From Gammaproteobacteria bacterium (lineage in GTDB: Bacteria; Pseudomonadota; Gammaproteobacteria; Steroidobacterales; Woeseiaceae), in contig JAHZJK010000033.1 of NCBI GenBank assembly GCA_022600955.1, forward strand, positions 62,001 through 126,000: DNA of 64,000 nt, in the 5' to 3' direction. Below are positions 1 to 11,137 of the stretch, in pieces (within the stretch, counting starts at the first letter, position 1; each line of letters starts with the position of its first letter). The notes beneath the pieces were generated by a model that saw only the letters and a list, made by a program, of their open reading frames with translations, had not been told where the DNA came from and searched no databases. A program made the translations under genes and the position numbers.

Positions 1-1
1 C

Positions 2-2164
2 GCGCTGCTCGTGGCGGGCGTTTTCATGTTCGCAGACATGCCTGCGAATGCAGAATCGGCAGTCGACACGACTGAACAACCGATCGAACAGATCGTTGTC
101 GTCGCTCACAAGGACGAACGATCAGTTCGCGAGATCGCCGCAACGGTGACCGTCTTGTCACGTGCGGATCTGAACAATGAAATGGCTACCTCGATTGGCG
201 ACGTATTTCGTTACGTGCCGGGCGTCGACTATGAAGCTGCTGGCACTCGCTTCGGTACGGAAGGTATCAATATCCGTGGTATTGGTGGTAATCGAGTAGC
301 AATCCTTGTCGATGGAGTACCGCTAACCGACCAGTTTGATACCGGCAGTTTTTCAAATGCCACGCGCGACTTTATCGATGCCGGGCTGGTGCAGAACATA
401 GAAGTGTTGCACGGTCCTGCGTCGGCTCTCTACGGCAGTTCGGCGATAGGTGGTGTTGTCGCGGTCCGCACGCCCGACCCATCAGACCTGATCCGCGGTG
501 ATGGCCTGAGTGGTGACGTACTCGGTACCTGGCGTGGCGCGGACAACAGCAATCACGGCCAGGCAATGCTTGCGTTCGGTAGCGATGCGCTTGGCATGGT
601 AGCGGGAATCAGCTGGCGCGATGGCGAACAGACCGATTCCGCTGCGGCACCGAGCGATGTCGATACGCGACGTTACGAGCGGCAGACGGCATTGCTGAAG
701 TTCGTTGCCGATAATCGCCTCGGTCATACGATGCGTGCCAGCCTGGTGCATCAGGATGCATCCACAGTGTCAGATATGAACTCGATGCTTGGCGCAGGTC
801 GCTATCGCTCGACTACTGCCCTGGAAGGTGACGACGACTACCAGATGGATGTTGCCACCCTGGCTTATGAGTTTGGATCACCGGAGAGCTGGGTTGACTC
901 AGGCGTGTTGCGGACGTTTTTTGAAACCGCATCCGTTGAACAATTCACACTTGATGAACGAGCCGCTGCGAGAACGCCAGTTTCAATCGACCGGTTCTTC
1001 TCCTACGAACAGGAAATTCTGGGAATCGAGTTAAACCTGTGGAAGGACTTCTCGGGCGATGTGTTCGACCATCGTTTTGGCTTCGGCCTCGAGTATCGTG
1101 ATCGTGTCACCGAGGAGTACCGGGACGGCTTGTCGACCAATCTCGCGACCGGTGCACAAACCAACGTGCTGCTCGGCGAAGTGTTTCCGCTGCGCGATTT
1201 TCCGATCAGTGACACTACGGAAACAGCAGCTTTTATCGAAGACACGATAAGTTTTGGAGACTGGACCGTGATCGCCGCAGTGCGGGCCGATCGCTTTGAG
1301 TTGTCGCCGCAAGTAGATGCGATGTATCTCGAAGACTACCCGACCTACGAGCTGGTGCAACTCGAGGAGTCAGACCTGTCGCCGAAGCTCGGCGTCATTT
1401 ACACGCTCACGCCCGGTATCGACCTGTACGCGCAGTACTCTCATGGCTTTCGCGCACCGCCGTATTCTGATGCCAATATCAGTCTGGAAATACCATTCTT
1501 TGGCTATCGCGCCATACCCAATCCGGACCTGAAATCGGAGTCGTCGGATGGTATTGACGTCGGAATCCGCTGGCAAGGTGTCCAATCATCAGCTCGACTG
1601 TCCGCTTTTCGCACGCGTTACGAAGACTTTATCGAATCCAAGATTAACCTCGGCGTCGACCCTGTGACCGGTTTTACCATGTTTCAGTCACAAAACCTGG
1701 CCGAGACTGAGATCGAGGGAATTGAAGCGGGCTGGGACAGTCGCTTTGGTGACGACGAACGTTTTGGAATTGATGGTTCTGCCTACTACGCCAGAGGAGA
1801 AAACAAAGTTTCGGGACAGCCGCTCAATTCTGTTGGCCCGTCACAAGGTGTACTTGGTTTCACCTGGTACGCTCGAAATGAGCGCCGCCAACTACGCTTG
1901 AAAGGCACCTTCACAGCCGCCTACGACCGTCGCGACGAAACTGCGGGTGAGTTGTTCAAGCCAGCGGGTCATGCGGTTTTCGACGCTTACCTGACACAAA
2001 AGATCGGCAACAACGCAATTGTTCGCGCCGGACTTCACAACCTGACAGACCGCACATACTGGAACTGGTCCGATGTTCGCGGCATGTCAGCCACAGATTC
2101 GATTCTTCCATTCCTCGCCCAGGCCGGACGCAGTGCGTCATTGAGCCTGAACGTGGTGTGGTGA
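2..2164 (+). CDS. TonB-dependent outer membrane receptor (5' end outside window)
   Basis: This is an outer membrane ligand-gated channel of the TonB-dependent receptor family; the substrate is unknown. The reading frame is open to the window edge and the visible N-terminus (ALLVAGVFMFADMPANA) looks like the end of a signal peptide, so the true start lies upstream; the GTG at 11 is only the first in-frame start codon visible. A TonB-box-like EQIVVVA is followed by a plug domain (NIRGIGGNRVAILVDGVP, then LHGPASALYGSSAIGGVV) and a 22-strand-type barrel ending in LSLNVVW with an aromatic C-terminus. A FRAP motif and an NPDL motif, typical of heme/hemoglobin receptors, are present near residues 480-510, but no His lies between them. 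It sits 35 bp before the nitrite reductase gene on the same strand, so an operon is likely. Iron, heme or copper acquisition for the neighbouring heme enzyme is inference. Confidence 0.85.
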   Translation, partial: ALLVAGVFMFADMPANAESAVDTTEQPIEQIVVVAHKDERSVREIAATVTVLSRADLNNEMATSIGDVFRYVPGVDYEAAGTRFGTEGINIRGIGGNRVAILVDGVPLTDQFDTGSFSNATRDFIDAGLVQNIEVLHGPASALYGSSAIGGVVAVRTPDPSDLIRGDGLSGDVLGTWRGADNSNHGQAMLAFGSDALGMVAGISWRDGEQTDSAAAPSDVDTRRYERQTALLKFVADNRLGHTMRASLVHQDASTVSDMNSMLGAGRYRSTTALEGDDDYQMDVATLAYEFGSPESWVDSGVLRTFFETASVEQFTLDERAAARTPVSIDRFFSYEQEILGIELNLWKDFSGDVFDHRFGFGLEYRDRVTEEYRDGLSTNLATGAQTNVLLGEVFPLRDFPISDTTETAAFIEDTISFGDWTVIAAVRADRFELSPQVDAMYLEDYPTYELVQLEESDLSPKLGVIYTLTPGIDLYAQYSHGFRAPPYSDANISLEIPFFGYRAIPNPDLKSESSDGIDVGIRWQGVQSSARLSAFRTRYEDFIESKINLGVDPVTGFTMFQSQNLAETEIEGIEAGWDSRFGDDERFGIDGSAYYARGENKVSGQPLNSVGPSQGVLGFTWYARNERRQLRLKGTFTAAYDRRDETAGELFKPAGHAVFDAYLTQKIGNNAIVRAGLHNLTDRTYWNWSDVRGMSATDSILPFLAQAGRSASLSLNVVW

Positions 2165-2181
2165 TTTTTCAACTGGGATAA

Positions 2182-4344
<2,163 letters not shown>

Positions 4345-4355
4345 GAGCGCAGCTG

Positions 4356-5582
4356 ATGGACAGGAAAACTATCGGCGCTCTCGTCGCAACTGCTTTGCTG
4401 TCCTCGACGGCGACCCTCGCGGTCGCCGAAGAGGTCAGCGAACTGGGCGCGGCGCTTACGTCGGGAAAAGTCGGTGTCAATGTTCGGGCTCGATATGAAA
4501 ACGTTGACCAGGACACTATTGCAGATAGTGCAGATGCACTAACTGCACGGTTGCGGCTGAACTATCGCACTGCTAGCTGGAACGGTCTGACGGGCTTCAT
4601 CGAATACGACCATGTATTCCATCTGCTCAGTGACTTCAACAGCGGTGGTGGAACCAGCCCGGGCAAGAGCAACTACCCGGTGGTCGCCGATCCCAAGGGC
4701 TCGGACCTGAATCAGCTGTACTTCGACTACAGCTTTTCAGAGAAGACCAAAGGGCGCTTCGGTCGGCAGCGAATACTGCTTGATAACCAGCGCTTCGTCG
4801 GTGGAGTCGGGTGGCGCCAGAATGAGCAGACCTATGATGCTGTAACGTTTACATCGAGCGCGATCGACAAGGCGAAGCTGCACTACAGCTATATTGGCAA
4901 CGTGCGTCGCATATTCGGCGATAATGTTGCGGCAGGCCGCAACAACGTTGATACGCATCTACTGAATGCAAAAATTGCGCTCAGCGACGCGTGGTCGGTA
5001 ACACCGTACTACTATCTTATCGACAACGATGATGTGACGGCATTTTCAACCTCAACCGTTGGTGCCCGCGCTGCGGGAAGTCTCTCGGCGGGCGACGGTA
5101 AGCTGGCATTAGTTGCCGAGTTTGCTGCGCAATCCGACGCAGGAGACAACCCCGTATCCTACGATGCGGAGTACGCGCATCTCAGTGGCCTTTGGTCGGC
5201 GTCCAACGGGCTGTCACTTGGCCTCGCGTACGAGTCCCTGGGAACCGATACGGCTGCGTTGCAGTCATTCCGGACGCCACTTGCGACATTGCATGCATTT
5301 CAGGGTTGGGCGGACCAATTCCTGTCAACACCGGCGCTCGGTGTTGAGGACTTGTTTGTGACTGCCAAATTCAAGGCAGGCAAGTGGAACCTGACCGGTG
5401 TTTATCACGATTTTTCATCGGCCAGCGGCGGGATCGACTATGGCACGGAGATCGACGTGTCGGCGGCCACCAAGATAAGCCAGAACTACAGCATTCTCTT
5501 CAAGGGTGCGTTCTTTTCCTCGGATTCGATAGCGTTCGTGGACACCAACAAGTTCTGGATCATGTTCACGGCTAACTACTAG
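4356..5582 (+). CDS. Outer membrane beta-barrel porin
   Basis: This is a predicted outer membrane channel. It has an N-terminal signal peptide (MDRKTIGALVATALL... cut near AVAEE), then repeated alternating amphipathic strands rich in aromatic, Gly and Ser residues, and a C-terminal strand ending FWIMFTANY, the aromatic signature recognised by the BAM complex. At 408 residues it resembles alginate-export/OprB-like porins in length and in its RFGRQRILLDNQRFVG segment. It begins 11 bp after nirS and is followed directly by a strong intrinsic terminator, so receptor, nitrite reductase and porin probably form one transcript. Role inference: passage of nitrite or small anions to the periplasmic reductase. 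The substrate cannot be read from sequence. Confidence 0.75.
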   Translation: MDRKTIGALVATALLSSTATLAVAEEVSELGAALTSGKVGVNVRARYENVDQDTIADSADALTARLRLNYRTASWNGLTGFIEYDHVFHLLSDFNSGGGTSPGKSNYPVVADPKGSDLNQLYFDYSFSEKTKGRFGRQRILLDNQRFVGGVGWRQNEQTYDAVTFTSSAIDKAKLHYSYIGNVRRIFGDNVAAGRNNVDTHLLNAKIALSDAWSVTPYYYLIDNDDVTAFSTSTVGARAAGSLSAGDGKLALVAEFAAQSDAGDNPVSYDAEYAHLSGLWSASNGLSLGLAYESLGTDTAALQSFRTPLATLHAFQGWADQFLSTPALGVEDLFVTAKFKAGKWNLTGVYHDFSSASGGIDYGTEIDVSAATKISQNYSILFKGAFFSSDSIAFVDTNKFWIMFTANY

Positions 5583-5606
5583 AGCGCAGTAGAAGGCCGT
5601 AACGGA

Positions 5607-5640
5607 CAAGGCCCCGCGAGAGCGGGGCCTTGTTTTTTTT
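5607..5640 (+). terminator. Rho-independent terminator after the porin gene
   Basis: A perfect 11-bp stem (CAAGGCCCCGC / GCGGGGCCTTG) with a GAGA tetraloop is followed by eight T residues. It lies 25 bp after the porin stop codon and ends the receptor-nirS-porin transcript. The universal stress protein gene converges on it from the other side. Confidence 0.95.
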
Positions 5641-5656
5641 GCTTTGAAGAGTTTTG

Positions 5657-6619
5657 TCAGGCAGCGTCGTGATTGCTCAGGTCAACCGGTGTCTTGAACC
5701 AGTCTGGCTTCAGAATCAGCAAGTCGCATGGCAGGTGCTCGAGAGTGCGCTCTGCGGTTGCACCGATAAACAGGCGCTTCCACCGGTTCCTTGCGACAGC
5801 GCCCATGACCACAACATCAGCAGCCAGTTTGTCAGCGATGGCCGGCAACTCCTCGTGTGTGAGGCCGGCTATCAGATGTGCTTTGTCGTCATCTACATCG
5901 TGAAACTCGGTAATTTCCTTGAATCGTTTCTGATGATCCTCATGCATTTGCTGCTCGATTTCATCGAAAGGCAATGACACAGGAATGTAGGCATTGGCCG
6001 TCGCAGTAGCTACTGCAATACGTGGATCATATGAATGGAAAGCATGCACAACGCCGTCGACCTTGCCGGCAATGCGCTTGCTCATGCTGAGAATTTCATC
6101 ATCGAGTGCGGCTGGCTTGTCGTGTTGGTTCATGGGATCGATCGCTGCAACGAAAGCGGGCTTTTCCGCAAGCGCGCGCGGCTTGACGAGCCACAACGGC
6201 ATAGGGCAGGTGCGTATCATGTTCCAGTCTGTGTTGGTGAGCAATGCTCGCGTGACAGCGGAGTGATGGTGAGTATCTTTGATAATCAGGTCAGCACCAC
6301 TGGCGTTGGCGTGGCGAACGACGCCTTCATACAACGGGTGGTCCCAGACAGCGGACGTCTTTACCGTAATGCCATCCTTGCGTATTGGCTCGGCAATATC
6401 CTCAAGATGTTTCTCATGGTTCTCGATAACCTCATTTCGCGCTTTTTCGAGAGATGGCGAGTCAAACAGCCGGTCTCCGCTAAGGTACTCGTTGTAGTAG
6501 CAAACCAGCAGCTCAAGTTCGGCGCCGGTGGCTTTCGCCAGCCATGCCGCTCGGCTCACTCCGGGTTGCTCTGGGCTGGTCGGGTCGACGACAGCGAGAA
6601 TTTTGGAAATTTCGTTCAT
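5657..6619 (-). CDS. Universal stress protein with two tandem Usp domains (UspE type)
   Basis: A cytoplasmic stress protein of 320 residues built from two Usp folds (about 1-145 and 150-310). The second domain keeps the nucleotide-binding G-x2-G-x9-G pattern in VMGAVARNRWKRLFIGATAE, followed by LEHLPCDLLILKP. The first domain has the equivalent region degraded (IIKDTHHHSAVTRALL), as in E. coli UspE. Family members bind ATP and accumulate under growth arrest, oxygen limitation and other stress. It converges on the porin terminator and is divergent from the DksA-like gene across a 166-bp gap. I see no clear FNR-type box in that gap, so anaerobic control is not supported by the sequence. Confidence 0.88.
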   Translation of the reverse strand: MNEISKILAVVDPTSPEQPGVSRAAWLAKATGAELELLVCYYNEYLSGDRLFDSPSLEKARNEVIENHEKHLEDIAEPIRKDGITVKTSAVWDHPLYEGVVRHANASGADLIIKDTHHHSAVTRALLTNTDWNMIRTCPMPLWLVKPRALAEKPAFVAAIDPMNQHDKPAALDDEILSMSKRIAGKVDGVVHAFHSYDPRIAVATATANAYIPVSLPFDEIEQQMHEDHQKRFKEITEFHDVDDDKAHLIAGLTHEELPAIADKLAADVVVMGAVARNRWKRLFIGATAERTLEHLPCDLLILKPDWFKTPVDLSNHDAA

Positions 6620-6785
6620 TTCTGCATCCGGTAGTAGGTAAGTTGTTCAATTACTCAGGTTCAGGATACGCATCGCTTGCTCGCAATCCATAAGGCGTGT
6701 TGCCTAAGGGCTATCGGTTTGTACTTACGGCTTGCAGTACGGTAACAGGGCTATGATGGCAGGGCTGTAGGCTTTGGAGAAAAAA

Positions 6786-7136
6786 GTGACCGAAGATGGA
6801 CACGAGCAGCTGCGCGCTGCGCTGCTGGCCAAGAAGACCGAGCTGGCCGAACGCCTGGAGTGTATCTCGGCGAATTTGCAGCGCGGTTTCGATGCGGACT
6901 CCAAAGAGATGGCCAAAGAGCTCGAAGACAGCGAGGTTGTCGATGCGTTGGGCAACGAGGCACGAGACGAGATCCGGAAGATATCCGCAGCACTGCTACG
7001 CCTCGATGATGGTAGCTACGGCCGTTGCCTGGAGTGCGGTGAGCCGATAGAGAAACAACGGCTTGCGGCGTATCTATACGCTGATGAATGTATCGACTGT
7101 GCGAGATTTGACGAAAGGCGGCGAGTGCGCACCTAG
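6786..7136 (+). CDS. DksA/TraR family C4 zinc-finger protein
   Basis: A small (116-residue) DksA/TraR-type protein, a family that enters the RNA polymerase secondary channel and modulates promoters with ppGpp. It has an N-terminal coiled-coil hairpin region (about 5-70) and a four-cysteine zinc finger, CLECGEP...CIDC, near residues 80-110. The frame is open to a TTG at 6774, but GGAG at 6776-6779 sits 6 bp before GTG 6786, so I chose GTG. The coiled-coil tip reads DSEVVDALGNEA rather than the DxxDxA of true DksA, so it is probably a paralogue with altered function. Its stop overlaps by 4 bp the stop of the convergent response regulator gene. Confidence 0.85.
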   Translation: MTEDGHEQLRAALLAKKTELAERLECISANLQRGFDADSKEMAKELEDSEVVDALGNEARDEIRKISAALLRLDDGSYGRCLECGEPIEKQRLAAYLYADECIDCARFDERRRVRT

Positions 7137-7741
7137 GCGGTCATGTGCATTTTCACAAGATCAGCAAGTGACCTGGCCTGCATTTTTTCCATGACCCTGG
7201 CGCGATGGATCTCAACGGTGCGCTGGCTGACTCCGAGCTCATAAGCGATGACCTTGTTTGGCTTACCAGTGACCACCAGATCGAAAACTTCACGTTCGCG
7301 ATTTGTCAGCCGTTCGAGGCGAGTCGCGACCTCGGCATGTTGCTGTTGCTCTTCGCGGCGCTCTTCATCAGTCTCGAGTGCATCGCGAATTCGATCCAGA
7401 AGATCCTGGTCACGGAAGGGCTTCTGAATGAAATCGACGGCCCCTTTTTGCATGGCATCGACAGCCATCGGAACATCTCCGTGACCGGTGATAAAGATTA
7501 TTGGCAGGGTATTGCCGCGCTCAATAAGCTCTTGCTGCAGCTCAAGACCACCGAGGCCGGGCATGCGAATATCGAGTACCAGGCATCCGGGACGCTGTTC
7601 GGAGACTTTTTCGAGAAATTCGTCAGCCGAGCCAAATATTTCGTGTTTGAGATTGACGGAGTCCATGAGCGCCTGCATGGCGAAGCGAATAGCGGCGTCG
7701 TCGTCAACGATATAAACGGTCTGTTCATTTTCTGTCGTCAT
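7133..7741 (-). CDS. FixJ/TtrR-type response regulator (receiver + LuxR HTH)
   Basis: A two-component DNA-binding response regulator of 202 residues. The receiver domain (1-125) has the acidic pocket VDDDAA, phosphoacceptor Asp57 (LVLDIRMPG), Thr in FITGHGD and conserved Lys107 (FIQKPF). A LuxR/FixJ helix-turn-helix follows (LTNREREVFDLVVTGKPNKVIA...SQRTVEIHRARVMEKM) near 140-200. No histidine kinase is adjacent, so it is an orphan in this window. The divergent neighbour is a cation antiporter 64 bp away. FixJ-like regulators often respond to oxygen or alternative electron acceptors, which would suit the nearby nirS, but the link is inference. Confidence 0.92.
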   Translation of the reverse strand: MTTENEQTVYIVDDDAAIRFAMQALMDSVNLKHEIFGSADEFLEKVSEQRPGCLVLDIRMPGLGGLELQQELIERGNTLPIIFITGHGDVPMAVDAMQKGAVDFIQKPFRDQDLLDRIRDALETDEERREEQQQHAEVATRLERLTNREREVFDLVVTGKPNKVIAYELGVSQRTVEIHRARVMEKMQARSLADLVKMHMTA

Positions 7742-7805
7742 CGACGATAATTGGACCAGAAAGAAGCGAGTTTTGCGAGTCTTTTGGCGCTACAGGTGAC
7801 TTTCG

Positions 7806-9089
7806 ATGGATCCACTCCTGCATTTAGCGATAATCTGGGCAGCTGTTTTCGGTGCTGTTGTCGCTGCAAAAAAGACCCGATTGACGCCGGTTCTGTATTT
7901 CCTGTTTATCGGTTGTGTTCTGGCAAATGCCGGCGTGCTACCGCTGGAAAGTGGCGCATTCATCCGCACCTTCGCCGAACTCGGCATTATTTTTATCATG
8001 TTCGCGCTTGGTTTCGAGGAATCAACAGACAACTTTCTGGCCAGCGTGAGGCGCAGTTGGGGGATCGCACTGTTTGGTGCACTTGGGCCGTTTGTAGTGG
8101 CATACCTGATCGCCGACAGTATCTGGCAAGACGCAAACGTTTCTCTGATGGTCGGACTGGCGATGACCGCAACTGCAGTGTCGCTGACGATGGTCTCACT
8201 GCAGGGGCTCGGGTTGTCGAAGTCAATCGTCGCAACACGCATCATGACGTCGGCGCTGTTGGACGATATCGGTTCATTGGTGATGGTCGCGCTCGTGGTG
8301 CCGATAGCGACAGGTGCCGGCGAACTAACGATGGCCGGCCTCGCTCTCACGGCCGGTAAGGCCGTTGCTTTTTTCCTGATTGTCACGTTCATCGGGTTTT
8401 GGATATTTCCGAAAGGACCGCTGGAGTGGGCACAGAAGCTGCCGATTTTGCGCGTTCTGAGTATGCAGAATTACCTGACATTCGATAACGGCAAGTATGC
8501 GACGCTCGCAATTCTGCTGGTCGCACTGGTGGTTGGTCTGCTCGCTCATATGTTTGGCTTTCATGAGGCGGTTGGTGCCTACATGGCAGGCCTTATCGTT
8601 CGCGAGGAACACTTCCAGCTTGCAGCCAAAGAGGATGCGGCAGGAAGGTCCCTGACACAGGGTAACGTCTATAAGGAGACCAAGCGGATCGTCGATAACG
8701 CGGCGTTTTGCTGGATAGGGCCGGTCTTTTTCGTCGACCTTGGCGCCAAAATTCTGTTCGACTGGGATTTGTTGCGCGAAGTTATGCCCTATGCGCTGGC
8801 TATGACGGTCGGGATATTCGTTATACAGATTATTTCGGCCGGGCTCGCTGCAAGGTATACGAGTGGCATGAACAATGCTGAAAGCCTGATGATAGGGCTC
8901 GGCATGTTAGGGCGCGCCGAACTTGCATTCGTCGTGATGGATATCGCTTATGTACAGCATTCCATTATGCCGGTTGAGGCATTTTTCACTCTGATGATCA
9001 CAGCGTTTTTCCTGAACGTGCTGGTGCCCGTGACGATCAGCTGGTGGCGACCGTACTACCTGAAAGCTACTTCGGACTTGATGCGCTAG
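7806..9089 (+). CDS. CPA2-family cation:proton antiporter
   Basis: An inner membrane monovalent cation/H+ antiporter of the Kef/CPA2 type, 427 residues with about 12 hydrophobic segments. Visible family features are the N-terminal LTPVLYFLFIGCVLANAGVL, FAELGIIFIMFALGFEES and the paired polar residues in SALLDDIGSLVM, which match the ion-binding helices. There is no C-terminal RCK/TrkA-N domain, unlike KefB/KefC, so gating by NAD or glutathione is not expected. The stop overlaps by 4 bp the convergent ABC permease gene. Substrate (K+ or Na+) is not decidable from sequence. Confidence 0.85.
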   Translation: MDPLLHLAIIWAAVFGAVVAAKKTRLTPVLYFLFIGCVLANAGVLPLESGAFIRTFAELGIIFIMFALGFEESTDNFLASVRRSWGIALFGALGPFVVAYLIADSIWQDANVSLMVGLAMTATAVSLTMVSLQGLGLSKSIVATRIMTSALLDDIGSLVMVALVVPIATGAGELTMAGLALTAGKAVAFFLIVTFIGFWIFPKGPLEWAQKLPILRVLSMQNYLTFDNGKYATLAILLVALVVGLLAHMFGFHEAVGAYMAGLIVREEHFQLAAKEDAAGRSLTQGNVYKETKRIVDNAAFCWIGPVFFVDLGAKILFDWDLLREVMPYALAMTVGIFVIQIISAGLAARYTSGMNNAESLMIGLGMLGRAELAFVVMDIAYVQHSIMPVEAFFTLMITAFFLNVLVPVTISWWRPYYLKATSDLMR

Positions 9090-10189
9090 TCCAGCCGCTT
9101 GGTGAATCGGGTCGCCGCGACCGTCATTGCGACCAGTGTGAATCCGACCAGGTAGAAAAGGTCGTACGTGAGTTCGCCAATCGGCGCCTCACGCAACATG
9201 ATGCCGCGTGTCAGGCGAATGAAATGCGTCGTTGGCAGTATCTCGCCGATGTACTGCGCGATAATCGGCATGCCGTCGAACGGAAACATGAAGCCCGATA
9301 ACAGGATTGATGGCATAAGAATAAAGACTGTCATCTGCATTGCCTGGAACTGCGTGTGCGTTGCGGTCGATATCAAAAGACCCAATGCAAGGTTCGCGGC
9401 GATGAACGCGCAGCCGGCGATATACAGGTCAACCACACTACCCCGTATCGGAACATCGAACAGCAACTGACCAACCCCGAGGATGATTGCGAGCTGTAAC
9501 AACCCTATAACGACGTAGGGCGCGACTTTTCCAATCATGAGTTCTGCAGAACTTAGCGGTGTATTGATGAGCATTTCCAGATTACCGCGTTCGCGTTCTC
9601 GCACGATGGCGACGGCCGTAAACAACATCATGGTCATCATGAGAATGATGCCCATGAGTCCTGGGACGATGTTGACGGGCGTACGGCGCTCCGGGTTGTA
9701 GTAGGGGCGAACCTCGATCAGTTCCTGTTTCGCTTGCCGCAGAGGTGAGACGTCAAATCGCAGCGGCATGAATCTAAGCTGGTTGGCGACGCCGAGAATC
9801 GTCGGATCGCTGCCGTCGACAAGGATGTGAACAGCCGCACGATCCTGGTCTACTACGCGGCGGTCGAAGTCATGCGGAATCATGATACCGATTGAAATTT
9901 CGCCACGCCGCAGCATCGCCTCGAGCTCGGCAGCGTCCTCGGCCGTCGCGATTATGTCCACGACCTGTGACGCGCGCAGTTCGGAAACAAACTGTCGTGA
10001 CAAGTGGGTGCCTGCCTGATCGGCAAGCGCTGTATTCAAATTGCGCACGTCCGTGTTGATCGCATAGCCGAACAGCAGAATCTGGATGATTGGCAGGCCA
10101 AAGACCATGCCAAACGTGAGTCGATCGCGTCCGAGCTGCAAGACTTCCTTCTTGATAATTGCCGATAGGCGTGACAGGAATGAGTTCAT
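9086..10189 (-). CDS. ABC-2 type efflux permease (YhhJ/YbhR type)
   Basis: The membrane subunit of an ABC-2 exporter, 367 residues. One N-terminal transmembrane segment (MVFGLPIIQILLFGYAI) is followed by a periplasmic domain of about 140 residues, then five more spans with the typical ERERGNLEMLINTPLSSAELMIGK motif between spans. It starts 4 bp inside the end of the ATPase gene, indicating translational coupling. The operon encodes only this permease, whereas the E. coli ybhFSR set has two, so a homodimer is likely. Export of drugs or other amphipathic compounds is inferred from family. Confidence 0.88.
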   Translation of the reverse strand: MNSFLSRLSAIIKKEVLQLGRDRLTFGMVFGLPIIQILLFGYAINTDVRNLNTALADQAGTHLSRQFVSELRASQVVDIIATAEDAAELEAMLRRGEISIGIMIPHDFDRRVVDQDRAAVHILVDGSDPTILGVANQLRFMPLRFDVSPLRQAKQELIEVRPYYNPERRTPVNIVPGLMGIILMMTMMLFTAVAIVRERERGNLEMLINTPLSSAELMIGKVAPYVVIGLLQLAIILGVGQLLFDVPIRGSVVDLYIAGCAFIAANLALGLLISTATHTQFQAMQMTVFILMPSILLSGFMFPFDGMPIIAQYIGEILPTTHFIRLTRGIMLREAPIGELTYDLFYLVGFTLVAMTVAATRFTKRLD

Positions 10190-11124
10190 TGTCTTGCTTC
10201 GGGTTTCACTGTCACAGCAACGAAAACATCTTCGAGTGACGGCGAAGCGATGTTTGCACTTGCGCTGACACCGCGGGAGTCGAGTGCCGCGGACACTCGA
10301 TCAACGGGATCGGCATGCCGATCCGGGATGAGGACGCGCAAACGTACGCCGAGCTGCGTGACACTGACGATTTCCGCTACTTCGTCGAGTGCCGCCTGGG
10401 CTGCGTATGGGTTTTTCGCGACGACTTCGATGACGTTCATGCCCGTGTTTGCCTGCAATTCTTGCGGGGTACCGTCTGCGACTTTCACGCCTCTGTCCAG
10501 TATCGCGAGTCGGTGGCAGCGTTCTGCTTCATCCATGTAGTGGGTGGATACCATAATGGTTGTGCCGCTTTCTGCCAGGCGAAAAAGATTGGCCCAAAAG
10601 TCACGTCTGCTTTGCGGGTCGACGGCGCTGGTGGGCTCATCGAGCAACAGCAGATCCGGATGGTGCAAGACTGCACAAGCTAGCGCGAGCCGTTGTTTCT
10701 GGCCACCTGACATTGTTCCTGCAAACTGTTTTCGCTGTTCGACGAGGTCGTAACGTTGCAGCAGTTCATCGATACGCCGGCTACGGTCAGATCTGCGGTA
10801 CGAATAGATCTCAGCAATAAACTTCAGGTTTTCCTGCACAGTCAGATCACCGAACAGCGAAAACTTTTGCGTCATATAGCCAATCCTGGGCTTCAGGTTT
10901 TTGGCGTCACCGGGAATGGTTGTTCCCAGGACGTCGGCGCTTCCGGTCGTCGGTGTTAGCAAACCACAGAGCATACGGATCGTCGTCGATTTTCCAGATC
11001 CGTTCGGGCCAAGAAATCCGTAGATCTCACCTTTGGGTACGTTCAGGTCCAGCTCGCTGACAGCCTTGAGCTCACCAAAGTGTTTGCTCAAACCGCGGGC
11101 GGCGATCGCGTACTGGTTTTTCAT
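10186..11124 (-). CDS. ABC transporter ATP-binding protein (efflux)
   Basis: The ATPase of the exporter, 312 residues. It shows Walker A GPNGSGKST, Q-loop YMTQKFSL, signature MSGGQKQRLALA and Walker B LLLLDEPTSAVDP, followed by a C-terminal extension ending in the EDVFVAVT motif common to ABC-2 drug exporters. A longer frame begins at 11220, but it would overlap the membrane fusion protein gene. ATG 11124 has AGGA six bases upstream and sits 13 bp after that gene, so I chose it. It overlaps the permease gene by 4 bp. Confidence 0.93.
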   Translation of the reverse strand: MKNQYAIAARGLSKHFGELKAVSELDLNVPKGEIYGFLGPNGSGKSTTIRMLCGLLTPTTGSADVLGTTIPGDAKNLKPRIGYMTQKFSLFGDLTVQENLKFIAEIYSYRRSDRSRRIDELLQRYDLVEQRKQFAGTMSGGQKQRLALACAVLHHPDLLLLDEPTSAVDPQSRRDFWANLFRLAESGTTIMVSTHYMDEAERCHRLAILDRGVKVADGTPQELQANTGMNVIEVVAKNPYAAQAALDEVAEIVSVTQLGVRLRVLIPDRHADPVDRVSAALDSRGVSASANIASPSLEDVFVAVTVKPEARQ

Positions 11125-11137
11125 CGCTGGTCCTGAC

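Noticed and set aside
6620-6785. Search for an FNR/Nnr box or strong promoter between the universal stress gene and the DksA-like gene
   Set aside because: No TTGAT-N4-ATCAA-like dyad and no properly spaced -35/-10 pair could be supported.
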